DNA of 49,077 nucleotides from Tersicoccus phoenicis (GCF_001968835.1 NZ_MRDE01000057.1:1-49077); one strand, 5' to 3'. Positions 1 through 9,593 are shown, counted from the first letter of the stretch. Numbers and translations are program-made. Notes: generated by a model from the letters alone, not told the origin.

Positions 1-144
1 CCTATGAGGTCACAGACGCCCGTCCGGTCGCGTGCGTAGCGATCCCCCCGCAGTGGACCGACAAATCGCAAACAAGACAGCCGGAGCGTCGGTCAGTCGG
101 TGAGTCAGACCCACCCGGGGGAACCACTACCTCCATCATCACTG

Positions 145-1083
145 TCAGTCGTCGAAGGGCAGATGCCGCTCGACGCCGACGACCCGGCCCGGCTCGGCGG
201 TGCTCAGGTGCACCACGAGCACCTCCCCGGGGCTCAGATACGGGTCCGTGTCCGGCAGCTGGCACACCAGCGCACGCGGTGCGTGCGCGGCCATGGTGGC
301 GAGGATGATCGGCAGCACCGGCCGGTGCGTGCACACCGCCATCGGCCGGGACTTCTCCAGCACCTTCTCGATCGCGGCCGCGGCACGCCGGGGCTTGAGC
401 CGGGCGCTGGCCTCGGTCAGCGCCGGTTCGGTGCTGACCTTCACGCCGTGGGCCTTCGCGTACGGGGAGATGGTCTGGATGCATCGCAGCCAGGGGCTGG
501 TGACGATCTTCTGCGGCCGCCAGGCGACCAGCAGGTCGGCGAGCGCGTGGGCCTGTCGACGCCCGGTGGCCGCGAGCGGACGTTGGCCCTCCGCGTGCGT
601 CCACTTGGAGCGCGGCTTGGCCTTGGCGTGCCGGATGACGAGCACTTCCCGGGTCTGCAGGGTCCCGGCCTCGTGGGCCGCGACCAGCGCACGTAACGGT
701 TCCCGGTCCGTGGGGTTGCTGAGTAGCCGGGCCGCCGCCGTCGGGCCGGCCCAGCGGACCCGGTCCACCTCCTTGCCGTCCCCTTCGGCGACGGTGGCGT
801 GGTGCAGCTGGGCCGCCCAGTAGGAGACGTCCTTTCGTCCGGCCGCGACCCGGTAGGAGGCGGTGGGCAGGGCGATGCCGAGGGTGATCCGCACCCCGGC
901 CTCCTCCCGCACCTCCCGGACGGCGGTCTGCGGAAGGGTCTCACCGGCATCCTGCTTGCCCTTGGGCCAGGACCAGTCGTCGTAACGCGGCCGGTGCACG
1001 AGCAGGACCTCCAGCTCCCCGCCCCGCAGCCGCCAGCAGAGCGCACCCGCGGCCAGGACGGTGGCGTGGGCAGCGTCAGCCAC
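145..1083 (-). CDS. mutT1: NUDIX hydrolase fused to histidine phosphatase (MutT1-like)
   Basis: A 312-residue two-domain protein. The N-terminal NUDIX domain carries a complete Nudix box at residues 42-64 (G42, E48, then REVREEAGV 56-64). The C-terminal domain begins with the phosphohistidine motif RHAK at 151-154, as in SixA-type phosphatases. This fusion is the architecture of mycobacterial MutT1, which hydrolyses 8-oxo-dGTP and diadenosine polyphosphates, so a cytosolic nucleotide-sanitising role is inferred. It lies 57 bp downstream of ppk on the same strand, the same pairing known from mycobacteria. The start is GTG; no clear Shine-Dalgarno sequence precedes it, so the start is less certain than the family call. 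Confidence 0.9.
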   Translation of the reverse strand: MADAAHATVLAAGALCWRLRGGELEVLLVHRPRYDDWSWPKGKQDAGETLPQTAVREVREEAGVRITLGIALPTASYRVAAGRKDVSYWAAQLHHATVAEGDGKEVDRVRWAGPTAAARLLSNPTDREPLRALVAAHEAGTLQTREVLVIRHAKAKPRSKWTHAEGQRPLAATGRRQAHALADLLVAWRPQKIVTSPWLRCIQTISPYAKAHGVKVSTEPALTEASARLKPRRAAAAIEKVLEKSRPMAVCTHRPVLPIILATMAAHAPRALVCQLPDTDPYLSPGEVLVVHLSTAEPGRVVGVERHLPFDD

Positions 1084-1140
1084 GACGCAGCCACCGCCGG
1101 CCCCGGTGCCGGTACGCGCGGGATCGCATCACGGCCGCGG

Positions 1141-3450
1141 TCATCGGATCGAGAGCACCCGCGGCCGAGCGCGCGACTCGAGCAGCACCGACTGGATGTC
1201 CGTCAGCGCCGTGCCGTCCTCGGCCCGGGAGTGGCGCTCCCACCCTCCGTCACTGTCCAGATGCCAGCTCGACGTGCCGTCGGCGATGTACCGGTCGAGC
1301 AGGCCGATCACGTCCCGGAGCTGCGCGGGGGACTTCAGCTGCACGAGCGTCTCGACTCGCCGGTCCAGGTTGCGGTGCATCATGTCGGCCGACCCGATGA
1401 AGACGACGGGATCGCCCCCGTTGGCGAACGCGAACACCCGCGAGTGCTCGAGGAACCGGCCGAGGATGGACCGGACGGTGATGTTCTCGCTCAGACCGGG
1501 CACCCCGGGGCGCAGGGAGCAGATGCCGCGGACGACGACGTCGACGGGAACACCCGCCTGCGAAGCCCGGTAGAGGGCGTCGATGATCGCCTCGTCCACC
1601 ATGGAGTTGACCTTGATCTGGATCCGGGACGTCAGCCCGGCGTTCCGATTCGCGATCTCCTTCTCGATCCGGTCGATCAGGCCGGACCGCAAGGACCGCG
1701 GAGCGACCAGCAACCGCTTGAACGTGGAGCGGGGGGCGTACCCGGAGAGCTGGTTGAACAGCCGGGACAGATCCTCCCCGACCTGCGGGTCGGCGGTCAG
1801 CAGACCCATGTCCTCGTAGTACCGGGCCGTGGACGGGTGGTAGTTGCCGGTGCCGATGTGGCAGTAGCGGCGCAGACCGTCGCTCTCCTGCCGGACCACG
1901 AGCGAGAGCTTGCAGTGGGTCTTCAGCCCGACGATGCCGTAGACGACGTGCACCCCGGCCTGCTCGAGCTTGCGGGCCCACGAGATGTTGGCCTGCTCGT
2001 CGAACCGGGCCTTGATCTCGACCAGGGCCAGCACCTGCTTGCCCGCCTCCGCGGCGTCCACCAGGGCGTCGACGATGGGGGAGTCACCGGACGTGCGGTA
2101 CAGGGTCTGCTTGATCGCCTGCACCCGCGTGTCCGCGGCCGCCTGCTCCAGGAAGGCCTGCACGCTGGTCGAGAACGAGTCGTAGGGGTGGTGCAGCAGG
2201 ATGTCCCGGCGTCGCATCGAGGCGAACACGTTGGCCGCCTTCGCCGTCTCGCTCTCGTTCAGGTCCCGGTTCGTGTGCGGCACGGCCTTCGGGTAGTGCA
2301 GGTCGGACCGGTCGATCTTCGCGATCACGCCCAGGCCGCGCAGGTCCAGCAGCCCGGACAGGGCGTACACCTCGTGCTGTTCGACGCCGAGTTCCCGTTC
2401 GAGCAGCCGCCGGACGCTGGGATTGATGTCGGTGCGGACCTCCAGCCGTACCGGCGGGCCGAACCGGCGGCGCAGCAGCTCCTTCTCCAGCGCCTGCAGC
2501 AGGTTCTCGGCGTCGTCCTCCTCGACCTCGAGATCCTCGTTGCGGGTCACCCGGAATGGGTGCCGCTCGAGCACCTCCATGCCGGGGAAGAGCTCCTCGA
2601 GGTGCTCGGCGATGACGCTCTCGAGCGGGATGAACCGTGCCGTCCGCCCGGGCGTGTGTCCTGCACGAGGGCCGTCGACCGAAATCAGGCGGGGCAACTG
2701 GTCGGGTACCTTGAGCCGGGCGAACAGGTCCTTACCGGTCAGTGGGTTCCGGACGATCACGGCCAGATTCAGGGACAGCCCCGAGATGTAGGGGAACGGG
2801 TGGGCCGGGTCGACCGCCAGCGGGGTCAGGATCGGGAAGACCTTCTGGACGAAGAAGTCCGTCAGCCGGGCCTGCTCGGCATGGTTCAGCTCGTCCCACG
2901 ACGTCAGGTGGATGGACTCGCGTTCCAGGGCGGGTCGGATCTGGTCGGTGAAGACGGCGGCGTGCCGGGCCATCAGCTCGTGGGCCTTCTCCGAGATCTG
3001 ATCGAGCACCTCCAGCGGGCTGAGCCCGGCGGGGGAGGGCACGGCCAGACCCGCGGCGATGCGGCGTTTCAGTCCGGCGACCCGCACCATGAAGAACTCG
3101 TCGAGGTTGGACGCGAAGATCGAGAGGAAATTGACCCGCTCGAGCAGGTACAGGGTCGGGTCCTCGGCGAGTTCGAGCACCCGGGCGTTGAACGCGAGCC
3201 AGCTCAGCTCACGGTCCAGGAACCGGTCCGGCCCGACGTCACCGGACGGGTGCGGGGAGGGAGCGAAGTCGGGGATGTCGATCCGGTCCTGGGTCGCTCG
3301 CGCCGCCGCCACCTCGGAGAAGTCGAACTGCGCGCTGCTGGTCTGCGCGCTGCTGTCGAACTGCACGGCGCTGTCGACCGGCACGGCACCATCGAACTGC
3401 GCGCTGCTGTCGACCTGCGCGGTGCTGTCGACCGATGACTGCTGTTCCAT
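1141..3450 (-). CDS. ppk: Polyphosphate kinase PPK1
   Basis: A 769-residue protein that reversibly polymerises the ATP gamma-phosphate into polyphosphate. The N-domain signature [17 protein letters not shown] is present. The phospholipase-D-like catalytic half contains H512-C-K514, matching the autophosphorylated histidine of the E. coli enzyme, then HIGTGNYHP (H531) and the second active-site histidine in [10 protein letters not shown] (H669). The ATG at 3450 is preceded by AGGAAG at suitable spacing. The frame stays open upstream across mshD, but that extension is antisense-free read-through of another gene and is not used. Residues 7 to about 42 are a hexapeptide repeat and form an unusual acidic, low-complexity leader before the conserved domain. 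It sits between mshD (44-bp gap) and mutT1, probably as one operon. Confidence 0.95.
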   Translation of the reverse strand: MEQQSSVDSTAQVDSSAQFDGAVPVDSAVQFDSSAQTSSAQFDFSEVAAARATQDRIDIPDFAPSPHPSGDVGPDRFLDRELSWLAFNARVLELAEDPTLYLLERVNFLSIFASNLDEFFMVRVAGLKRRIAAGLAVPSPAGLSPLEVLDQISEKAHELMARHAAVFTDQIRPALERESIHLTSWDELNHAEQARLTDFFVQKVFPILTPLAVDPAHPFPYISGLSLNLAVIVRNPLTGKDLFARLKVPDQLPRLISVDGPRAGHTPGRTARFIPLESVIAEHLEELFPGMEVLERHPFRVTRNEDLEVEEDDAENLLQALEKELLRRRFGPPVRLEVRTDINPSVRRLLERELGVEQHEVYALSGLLDLRGLGVIAKIDRSDLHYPKAVPHTNRDLNESETAKAANVFASMRRRDILLHHPYDSFSTSVQAFLEQAAADTRVQAIKQTLYRTSGDSPIVDALVDAAEAGKQVLALVEIKARFDEQANISWARKLEQAGVHVVYGIVGLKTHCKLSLVVRQESDGLRRYCHIGTGNYHPSTARYYEDMGLLTADPQVGEDLSRLFNQLSGYAPRSTFKRLLVAPRSLRSGLIDRIEKEIANRNAGLTSRIQIKVNSMVDEAIIDALYRASQAGVPVDVVVRGICSLRPGVPGLSENITVRSILGRFLEHSRVFAFANGGDPVVFIGSADMMHRNLDRRVETLVQLKSPAQLRDVIGLLDRYIADGTSSWHLDSDGGWERHSRAEDGTALTDIQSVLLESRARPRVLSIR
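3325..3432 (-). repeat. In-frame 18-nt (hexapeptide) repeat at the ppk 5' end
   Basis: About six degenerate copies of the hexapeptide [VF]DS[ST]AQ ([30 protein letters not shown] and a shortened copy) encode residues 7 to about 42 of PPK. The unit length is 18 nt, so copy-number change would keep the frame. Confidence 0.75.
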
Positions 3451-3494
3451 GAGCTTCCTGTCGCAGGGGGGCGGATGCCGGGGCCGGTTCCAGA

Positions 3495-4466
3495 TTACTG
3501 GCTGCCGCTGCTCGGGGGCGCCGGGGCGTACATGACGTCGACGTCGCTCCGGTCGAAACCCATCGACGTGTAGAGCCGCACAGCGGCGGTGTTGTCCGCG
3601 TCGACGTACAGGGTGACGGTCCGCACGCGGCGTCGGCGCAGGTGCTCGAGGCCGGCCGCGGTCACCACCCGGCCGAGCCCGAGGCCCTGCGCCTCGGGGT
3701 GGACCCCCACCACGTAGACCTCGCCCTCGGCGGGTTCGGCCGGGTCGATCTTCGTCCAGTGGAAACCGAGCAGCACGCCGTCGGCCGTCCGTTCGGCCAG
3801 GAACAACCCCGCCGCGTCGAACCAGTCCTGCGCCATCAGGTCCGTCAGATCCGGCAGGCTCAGGGTGCCCTGCTCGGGGTGGTGGGCGAACGCGGCGGCG
3901 TTGAGCGCGAGCAGGGCCGTCTCGTCGCCGGCACGGAAGGAGCGCAGCCGGATGCCGACGGGTGGAGCCGGCGGTGGGGTGCCCGCCGGTGCGACGGCTT
4001 CGATGGGGCCGCTCATCCGCCACAGCTCCCGCACGGCGCGGTACCCGTGCTGCGCGGCGAGCACCCGCGCCGCCGGGTGGTCCCCGTGGGACCAGGCGCG
4101 GACGTCGTCGGCCAGGAGCCCGGACAGCTCCGCCGCCGCCCGCAGCACGGCCGATCCGGCGCCACGCCGCCGCCGCGCCGGAGCGACCACCAGCTCGAGC
4201 AGGGGCGGGCCGTCGCCGTCCGCGACGACCACGGCCGCACCGGCCGGGTCGCCGGCTGCGCAATCCTGCCCGGTGGCCTCCCGGGCGAGCAGGGTGAGGA
4301 CCGTGCGGCCGTCCGTGTCTCCCGCGCGCAGGGTCACCATGGTCTGATCGGAGAAGGGGGGATGGCCGTCCGCGGCCCGCGCCGTGTCGGCCAGGCGGCC
4401 CACCCTCGCCAGGTCCGCGTCGGTGGGACGGGAACGGACGATGTCGATCTGCCAGCGTGTCTTCAT
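3495..4466 (-). CDS. mshD: Mycothiol synthase MshD (double GNAT acetyltransferase)
   Basis: A 323-residue protein with two GNAT domains. The N-terminal acetyl-CoA loop reads [15 protein letters not shown] (94-107) and the C-terminal one [15 protein letters not shown] (about 252-266). MshD transfers acetyl from acetyl-CoA to cysteine-glucosaminyl-inositol, the last step of mycothiol synthesis. The ATG at 4466 follows a full AGGAGG, though only 2 nt away, which is tight; an in-frame upstream ATG at 4523 would add 19 unconserved-looking residues. Its position directly after glnR is the same as in mycobacteria, which supports MshD over a generic GNAT. Confidence 0.9.
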   Translation of the reverse strand: MKTRWQIDIVRSRPTDADLARVGRLADTARAADGHPPFSDQTMVTLRAGDTDGRTVLTLLAREATGQDCAAGDPAGAAVVVADGDGPPLLELVVAPARRRRGAGSAVLRAAAELSGLLADDVRAWSHGDHPAARVLAAQHGYRAVRELWRMSGPIEAVAPAGTPPPAPPVGIRLRSFRAGDETALLALNAAAFAHHPEQGTLSLPDLTDLMAQDWFDAAGLFLAERTADGVLLGFHWTKIDPAEPAEGEVYVVGVHPEAQGLGLGRVVTAAGLEHLRRRRVRTVTLYVDADNTAAVRLYTSMGFDRSDVDVMYAPAPPSSGSQ

Positions 4467-4754
4467 GGCCTCCTGCCTAGGCGATGAGTCCGCCTGCCGC
4501 AACCCGCGGCCCGGCCGCCGCAACCGCCACGCGGGGAGACCGTGGGCGCCCCGCGGGGAGACCGTCCCCCGGTTTGCACCCGCCGCCGCCCATCGGCTAG
4601 CGTCGGGTCTGGTCCCGATCCCGGACGAGGGGGATGCGCCAGTGGGGCGCCCTCGATACGTTCGACCCGTATGTCCTCCACCACGAACGCCGAAGGGCCC
4701 GACCGCGCGGTCGGGCCCTTCGGCGTTCGGCGGGCTCGGGCCGGAGCCGATGGC
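4467..4754. other. glnR-mshD intergenic region
   Basis: This 288-bp gap holds the glnR terminator hairpin (4684-4729) and presumably the mshD promoter. A 14-bp direct repeat, CGCGGGGAGACCGT, occurs at 4530-4543 and 4552-4565, spaced 22 bp or about two helical turns, so it could be a regulator site for mshD. No gene is supported here. Confidence 0.4.
4684..4729. terminator. Perfect 46-bp palindrome, terminator after glnR
   Basis: The arms 4684-4705 and 4708-4729 are exact reverse complements (22 bp) around a central CG. It lies 25 bp past the glnR stop. There is no T-tract on either side, so it would act as an I-shaped actinobacterial terminator. Being fully symmetric it can act on both strands. 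Confidence 0.8.
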
Positions 4755-5456
4755 TCAGGTACCGGCCTGCTCCAGTGCGGCCTCGTCCGATCGGGTCGGC
4801 GCGAACCGGTAGCCCACGTTGCGCACCGTGCCGATCAGCGTCTCGTGGTCCGGGCCCAGCTTGGCGCGCAGACGCCGCACGTGCACGTCCACGGTGCGGG
4901 TACCGCCGTAGTAGTCGTAGCCCCACACCTCGTGCAACAGCTGACTCCTGGTGAAGACCCGGCCGGGGTGCTGGGCGAGGTACTTGAGCAGCTCGAACTC
5001 CTTGTAGGTCAGGTTGAGCACCTGCCCGGCGACGCGGGCCGTGTAGCTGGCCTCGTCGATGACGACGCCGCCGGCGCGGATCTCCGCACTGTCCTCCGCC
5101 TCGCCGTCCGTGCGGGCGACGGCCAACCGGAGCCGGGCCTCCACCTCGGCGGGACCCGCCGTGTCGAGCACGACGTCGTCGGCCCGCCACGTGGCTGACA
5201 CGGCGGCCATGCCGCCCTCGGTCAACACCAGCACCAGCGGGGTGCTGAGCCCGGTAGCCTTGAGCAGCTGCGACAGGGCCCGGGCTCCCACCAGGTCTCG
5301 GCGAGCATCCAACAGGACCACGTCGCACGGTTCGGTCTCCAGCAGGGCGGTGGGCTCGGCCGGCAGGATGTGCACCCGGTGGTTGAGCAACTCGAGCGCC
5401 GGCAGCACGTCCACGGACGAACCCCTGCTGTTGGTGAGGAGCAGGAGGTGCGACAT
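4755..5456 (-). CDS. glnR: Nitrogen regulator GlnR (OmpR-type orphan response regulator)
   Basis: A 233-residue protein with an N-terminal receiver-like domain and a C-terminal winged-helix OmpR domain (about 130-225). It contains [42 protein letters not shown] and [10 protein letters not shown], which closely match GlnR of Streptomyces and Amycolatopsis. D50 is kept, but the rest of the acidic pocket is atypical, as in other GlnR proteins thought to work without a cognate kinase. GlnR controls glutamine synthetase, ammonium uptake and nitrogen assimilation. The neighbour mshD matches the mycobacterial order. It is divergent from the membrane protein gene at 5594. Confidence 0.92.
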   Translation of the reverse strand: MSHLLLLTNSRGSSVDVLPALELLNHRVHILPAEPTALLETEPCDVVLLDARRDLVGARALSQLLKATGLSTPLVLVLTEGGMAAVSATWRADDVVLDTAGPAEVEARLRLAVARTDGEAEDSAEIRAGGVVIDEASYTARVAGQVLNLTYKEFELLKYLAQHPGRVFTRSQLLHEVWGYDYYGGTRTVDVHVRRLRAKLGPDHETLIGTVRNVGYRFAPTRSDEAALEQAGT

Positions 5457-5530
5457 TCCGCCTCCGTCGGTCAGGGTCTCAGCCGTCGACCCGTCGGTCG
5501 TCGGGCGCCCGATCTCATCAGGACCGTCCC

Positions 5531-5536
5531 AGTATA
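5531..5536 (-). promoter_or_regulatory. Candidate -10 box for glnR
   Basis: On the minus strand TATACT lies about 75 bp before the glnR start, in the divergent glnR/5594 gap. No convincing -35 box is seen 16-18 bp upstream, so this rests on the -10 match alone. Confidence 0.35.
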
Positions 5537-5593
5537 GGCGCCGGCCCCGGTCGGCCGTCGCCGCCGGCGTCGCCGATTTGGGAGGATGGAGAG

Positions 5594-6331
5594 GTGAGGT
5601 TGAACATCGTCTGCGTCGCCGCCTTGGTGACCCTGCTCGGGCTGGTCGTGGCCGCCGCGCTGGGGACCGGTGCGATGACCGTGCTCGTCGGCGTGGGCGC
5701 CGTCGTCACCGGTGCCGGTTGGGTCCGGCTCCAGGGGCTCACCGCGGCGCGTGCGCACGGTGTGGTGATCGCCCTCGCCGGCATCGCCTCGGCCCTGGTC
5801 GCCCTGCGACTGCCGAGCGCGTACCTCACCTGGGCCGGGCTGATCGCCGCTCTCGGGCTGATAGCGGTGTTCCTGATCGAGCTGCTGCGCGGGACCGGTG
5901 CGGCCCGCCGGCTGGAGGCGCTCGTCGCCTCGTCGTCGGGCGTCGCCCTCACCGCCCTCGGGGCCGGCTGGATCGGTTCGCTCCGGGTGGCCACCGAGCA
6001 GCACGCCGCCCTGATCGGCGTCACCGCCGTCGCCGCGTTCGCCGCCGTGCTGATGGCCGCCGTGCCGTGGCCGGATCGGATGATCGGTCCGCTCTGCGTG
6101 CTGGTCGCCACCGCCGTCGCGCCGCTGGTCGCCCTGCTGGTGGGCGAGTCCGGCGCGGGTACTGCGGCGTTGCTGGGGGCGGTCGCGGGTCTGGTCGTGG
6201 CCACCTTCCGGCGCATGGTGCTCGCCGACGGCGGCCCGCGGACCCGGCTGGGTGCGGTGGCCGTGGGCGTCGGGCCGGTGCTCGCGGCGGGGTCGGCCTT
6301 CTACGGAGCGCAACTGCTGATCGCGAGCTGA
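5594..6331 (+). CDS. Polytopic membrane protein, function unknown
   Basis: A 245-residue, strongly hydrophobic protein with about seven or eight predicted membrane spans, rich in Ala, Val, Leu and Gly, with short loops such as [12 protein letters not shown] and [12 protein letters not shown] recognise no catalytic or transport motif. The GTG start is preceded by GGAGGATGGAGAG. It is divergent from glnR and 82 bp upstream of the small membrane peptide gene. Function is not assigned. Confidence 0.75.
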   Translation: MRLNIVCVAALVTLLGLVVAAALGTGAMTVLVGVGAVVTGAGWVRLQGLTAARAHGVVIALAGIASALVALRLPSAYLTWAGLIAALGLIAVFLIELLRGTGAARRLEALVASSSGVALTALGAGWIGSLRVATEQHAALIGVTAVAAFAAVLMAAVPWPDRMIGPLCVLVATAVAPLVALLVGESGAGTAALLGAVAGLVVATFRRMVLADGGPRTRLGAVAVGVGPVLAAGSAFYGAQLLIAS

Positions 6332-6401
6332 GTCGGGCCGCCATCACCTCGGCGGTGGTGTCCACGGTGGTCATCGAGGCCGGCACGGCCGGTGCCGCGT
6401 G

Positions 6402-6407
6402 TACGCT
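6402..6407 (+). promoter_or_regulatory. Candidate -10 box of a leaderless promoter
   Basis: TACGCT ends 6 nt before the ATG at 6414. The A of the ATG would then be the transcription start, giving a leaderless mRNA, a common arrangement in actinomycetes. There is no good Shine-Dalgarno sequence here, which fits. No clear -35 box was found. Confidence 0.4.
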
Positions 6408-6413
6408 GGAAAC

Positions 6414-6527
6414 ATGTCGATTGTTGCCCTCGAGATCTTCTACCTGGTGCTGCTCGCCGTTGCCAGTCTGGCCATGGCGTGGTTCGCCGGATTCGTCGTC
6501 TGGCGACTGTTCAAAGGTCAGCAGTAG
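6414..6527 (+). CDS. 37-residue single-span membrane peptide
   Basis: A short ORF encoding 37 residues: a short acidic N-terminus (MSIVALE), one hydrophobic helix of about 25 residues and a basic tail WRLFKGQQ, consistent with an inner-membrane peptide with its C-terminus inside. It ends 9 bp before the nitrobindin-like gene, so the two are probably co-transcribed. Support comes from the clean amphipathic layout, the tight spacing and the nearby -10 box. I know no function for it. Confidence 0.6.
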   Translation: MSIVALEIFYLVLLAVASLAMAWFAGFVVWRLFKGQQ

Positions 6528-6536
6528 TCCGAGCCG

Positions 6537-7133
6537 ATGCCCTTCGAACTCCCGACCGACCTCACACCCGAGCTCGTCCCGCTCTCCTGGCTGGTCGGCC
6601 GTTGGGAAGGCACCGGAGTGCTGGGCTACGCGGACGAGGAGAGCCAGCAGTTCGACCAGCAGATCACGTTCACGCAGAACGGTCTGCCCTATCTGAGCTA
6701 CACCGGTGAGTCCTGGCTCGTCGACGAGGACGGCCGGCGGCTGCGCCCGCTGACGCGCGAGACCGGCGTCTGGCAGCTCGACCGGCAGCAGAACGACGCG
6801 GACCCAGGTCCGGGCATGCTCCCGGCGGACATCGTCCCGGCACTGCGCACGGCCGACGACGTCGAGGAGCTGCGCAACGCGGACGGCGGCTTCGACATCG
6901 TCGCCACGCTCGTCCACCCCGGCGGGGTCAGCGAACTGTACGTCGGGCAGATCAAGGGTCCACGCATCGACCTGAGCACCGACGCCGTGATGCGCGCCCC
7001 CGGCGCCAAGGACTACCGGGCGGCCACCCGGATGTACGGACTGGTCGAGGGTGACCTGCTGTGGGCCTGGGACATCGCCGCCGCCGGCCGGCCGCTGCAG
7101 ACGCACGCGTCCGGCCGACTGCACCGGGCCTGA
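6537..7133 (+). CDS. Nitrobindin-like heme-binding beta-barrel (FABP-like) protein
   Basis: A 198-residue protein opening with LSWLVGRWEGTG, the G-x-W-x-G motif (residues 21-27) of the nitrobindin/THAP4-like beta-barrel family, and ending with a histidine-containing strand THASGRL (H190), where the family places its proximal heme ligand. Family members bind ferric heme and react with nitric oxide or peroxynitrite. A role in NO or peroxynitrite handling is therefore inferred, not shown. The mycobacterial homologue also lies near glnR and mshD. Confidence 0.82.
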   Translation: MPFELPTDLTPELVPLSWLVGRWEGTGVLGYADEESQQFDQQITFTQNGLPYLSYTGESWLVDEDGRRLRPLTRETGVWQLDRQQNDADPGPGMLPADIVPALRTADDVEELRNADGGFDIVATLVHPGGVSELYVGQIKGPRIDLSTDAVMRAPGAKDYRAATRMYGLVEGDLLWAWDIAAAGRPLQTHASGRLHRA

Positions 7134-7203
7134 GCCGACCCTGCCGGGTTGCCGGGGGGACGCACCGGGAATGCGGGTGCGCGCCGCCACCGTTGAGGAG
7201 AAC

Positions 7204-8313
7204 ATGAGTCCCACCAGTCCCCTGCTGAGCCGCCACGGCGCCGTTCCCGACGGGCGCGCCGACGCCGGGATCGCCGCGCACTACGGTGATCCCGCCCGCG
7301 AGCAGCGCGCCCTGGAGCGCGGCCGCGCGGTGGTGGACCAGGGCAACCGCGGCGTCGTCACCGTCTCCGGGCCGGACCGGCTCAGCTGGCTGCACACGCT
7401 GTCCTCGCAGCAGTTGACGGATCTGCCGGCCGGGGTCACCACGGAGACCCTGCTGCTCAGTGTCCAGGGGCGCATCGAGTTCGACCTGCTGGTCACCGAC
7501 GACGGCGAGCGCACCTGGTTGCTCACCGACGTGGGCCAGCACGAGGACCTGGCCCGCTGGCTCGACTCCATGCGGTTCATGCTGCGCGTCGAGGTCGCCG
7601 ATGTGACGGGCGATTGGGCCGCGATCGGCGCCGCCGTCGATCCCGAGGACGCTCCCGCACCTCTGCGGGAGGCCTCCGTTCGCTTCGCCGACCCCTGGCC
7701 GCGGCTCGGTCCCGGCGGCTTCGCCTACACCGTCGGCGAGGACCACCCGGCCGCCACGTGGCGCTGGTCGGTCTTCCTCGTGCCCCGCACCGATCTCGAG
7801 CGCACGGTCGACGCGCTGGGGGAGGTGGGGATCGGGCTGGCCGGCAACGGTGCCGCCGAGGCGCTGCGGATCGCGGCGTGGCGCCCCCGGTACGCCCATG
7901 ACGTCGATGAGAAGACGATCCCGCACGAGCTCGATCTGCTCCGTACCGGCGTGCACCTGGCCAAGGGCTGTTACAAGGGTCAGGAGACCATCGCCCGGGT
8001 GCACAACCTCGGCCACCCGCCACGGCGACTGGTGTTCCTGCACCTGGACGGGTCGGAGCACACGCTGCCCGCCGCCGGTTCCGAGGTCCGGACCGGGGAC
8101 CGGGCGGTCGGCCGGGTGACCTCCGTGGCCCAGCACGGGGAAATGGGCCCGATCGCGCTGGCGGTGATCAAACGGTCGGTCGACCCGGCGGCCGACCTCG
8201 TCGTCGTCGACGGGGAGAGCCGCTACGCCGCGGCGCAGGAGGTCATCGTCGCGCCCGACGCCGGGCAGGTGGTCGGCCGCCCGGCCGGGCTCCTGAACAC
8301 CCGCCGGGGCTGA
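7204..8313 (+). CDS. ygfZ: YgfZ/GcvT-like folate-binding Fe-S maintenance protein
   Basis: A 369-residue protein with the hallmark KGCYKGQE at residues 254-261, containing the conserved cysteine C256 that separates YgfZ from the glycine-cleavage T protein. YgfZ uses tetrahydrofolate and supports assembly or repair of certain Fe-S enzymes. The ATG at 7204 follows GAGGAG; the frame is open further upstream, but the conserved N-terminus (SRHGAV, then VVDQGNRGVVTVSGPDRLSWLHTL) fits this start. It is convergent with pfkA. Confidence 0.88.
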   Translation: MSPTSPLLSRHGAVPDGRADAGIAAHYGDPAREQRALERGRAVVDQGNRGVVTVSGPDRLSWLHTLSSQQLTDLPAGVTTETLLLSVQGRIEFDLLVTDDGERTWLLTDVGQHEDLARWLDSMRFMLRVEVADVTGDWAAIGAAVDPEDAPAPLREASVRFADPWPRLGPGGFAYTVGEDHPAATWRWSVFLVPRTDLERTVDALGEVGIGLAGNGAAEALRIAAWRPRYAHDVDEKTIPHELDLLRTGVHLAKGCYKGQETIARVHNLGHPPRRLVFLHLDGSEHTLPAAGSEVRTGDRAVGRVTSVAQHGEMGPIALAVIKRSVDPAADLVVVDGESRYAAAQEVIVAPDAGQVVGRPAGLLNTRRG

Positions 8314-8399
8314 CCCGACGGGGCGCGCACCGCGCCGGAGCGAGCACCGCGACGCTCGCACCGTTGACGCGCTCCCCGAACGGGCCGTCGGCGTCGGAC

Positions 8400-9428
8400 T
8401 CAGCCGAAGAGCAGCGCCGCCTCGTCGTACCGTGACTGCGGCACGACCCGCAGGCTGCCGACGGCGTCCGCGAGCGGAACCTGGACGATATCGGTGCCGG
8501 ACAGCGCGACCATGGAGCCCCAGCGCTTCTCGAGCGCCAGATCGAGCACGGCCATGCCGAACCGGGTGGCGAGGACGCGGTCGTAACTGGTCGGAGTGCC
8601 GCCGCGCTGCATGTGACCGAGGATCGTGTTACGGCTCTCGATGCCGGTGATCCGCTCGATCTCCCCGGTCACCCATTCGCCGATACCGCCCAACCGGGGT
8701 CGGCCGAACGTGTCCAGGCCCTTGTCGGAATACGCCTCCTGGTAGCCCGCGGGGATGAAGCCCTCGGCGACGACGACGAGCGGCGCGCGCCCGCGGTCGT
8801 ACGCCTCCTGCACCCACTCGGCGACCTGCTCCATCCCGAGGCTCTGCTCCGGGATCAGGATGGCGTGCGCCCCCGCGGCCACGCCGGAGTGCAGGGCGAT
8901 CCAGCCGGCGTGCCGGCCCATCACCTCGGCCACCATGCACCGGGAGTGGGACTCACCGGTGGTGCGCAGCCGGTCCATGGCGTCGGTGGCGATCTGCACG
9001 GCGGTGTCGAACCCGAAGGTGTAGTCCGTCGCGTTCAGGTCGTTGTCGATGGTCTTGGGCACCCCCACCACCGGGATGTTCTCGTCGGCCAGCCGGTTCG
9101 CGGCCGCGAGGGTGCCTTCGCCGCCGATCGCGACCACCGCGTCGATGCCGTTGCGCTCGAGCATGGCCGCGATCTTCGCCGGTCCGCCGCCGTCGCCCTC
9201 GTACGGATTGGTGCGGGAGGTGCCGATGATGGTGCCCCCCTGCTTGGAGATCCCGCGCACCATGGACCGCGGGATGGTGATGATGTCCTCCTGCACCACG
9301 CCGCGCCAGCCGTCCCGGAATCCGACGAACTCGTGGTCACCGGCCTCGATGCCCTTGAGCACCATGCCGCGGATCACCGCGTTCAGGCCGGGACAGTCCC
9401 CGCCGCTGGTGAGCACGCCGATCTTCAT
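8400..9428 (-). CDS. pfkA: 6-phosphofructokinase
   Basis: A 342-residue enzyme that phosphorylates fructose 6-phosphate in glycolysis. Motifs: LTSGGDCPGLNA (6-17), nucleotide loop IGGEGTL (101-107), catalytic PKTIDND (124-130), and MGRHAGWIAL. Gly at position 105 in GGEG is the residue that favours ATP over pyrophosphate, while K125 in PKTIDND is the residue typical of pyrophosphate enzymes. This mix is characteristic of the actinobacterial ATP-PFK group, so ATP is the likely donor. The ATG at 9428 gives the usual MKIGVLTSGG start; no strong ribosome site precedes it, and the frame is open for 48 more codons upstream. Confidence 0.93.
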   Translation of the reverse strand: MKIGVLTSGGDCPGLNAVIRGMVLKGIEAGDHEFVGFRDGWRGVVQEDIITIPRSMVRGISKQGGTIIGTSRTNPYEGDGGGPAKIAAMLERNGIDAVVAIGGEGTLAAANRLADENIPVVGVPKTIDNDLNATDYTFGFDTAVQIATDAMDRLRTTGESHSRCMVAEVMGRHAGWIALHSGVAAGAHAILIPEQSLGMEQVAEWVQEAYDRGRAPLVVVAEGFIPAGYQEAYSDKGLDTFGRPRLGGIGEWVTGEIERITGIESRNTILGHMQRGGTPTSYDRVLATRFGMAVLDLALEKRWGSMVALSGTDIVQVPLADAVGSLRVVPQSRYDEAALLFG

Positions 9429-9593
9429 CGGCGGGGACCGAGGGAGCGGATGGCGTTGAAGAAGGAGTCCATGGGCCTCAGCCTGCCATCTTCCCCCGAG
9501 GCCCGCCAGCACAGGCCCGGGTGCGGGTCGGCGTCGTCGGCGGGCACGCGGCGATCGATCGAACCGGCCCACCGCCGGCCGGCAAGGCCATCG

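Noticed and set aside
799-3438. Very long open frame opposite ppk; similar long frames opposite rpoB (20378-24007), rpoC (24328-28197), fusA (45293-47509) and the LAL gene (41236-44124)
   Set aside because: These are antisense shadows caused by high GC and biased codons. The translations are low complexity and have no family motifs.
1141-4263. A 1040-residue PPK with a 271-residue N-terminal extension
   Set aside because: The extension runs through mshD in another frame; a good ribosome site and ATG exist at 3450.
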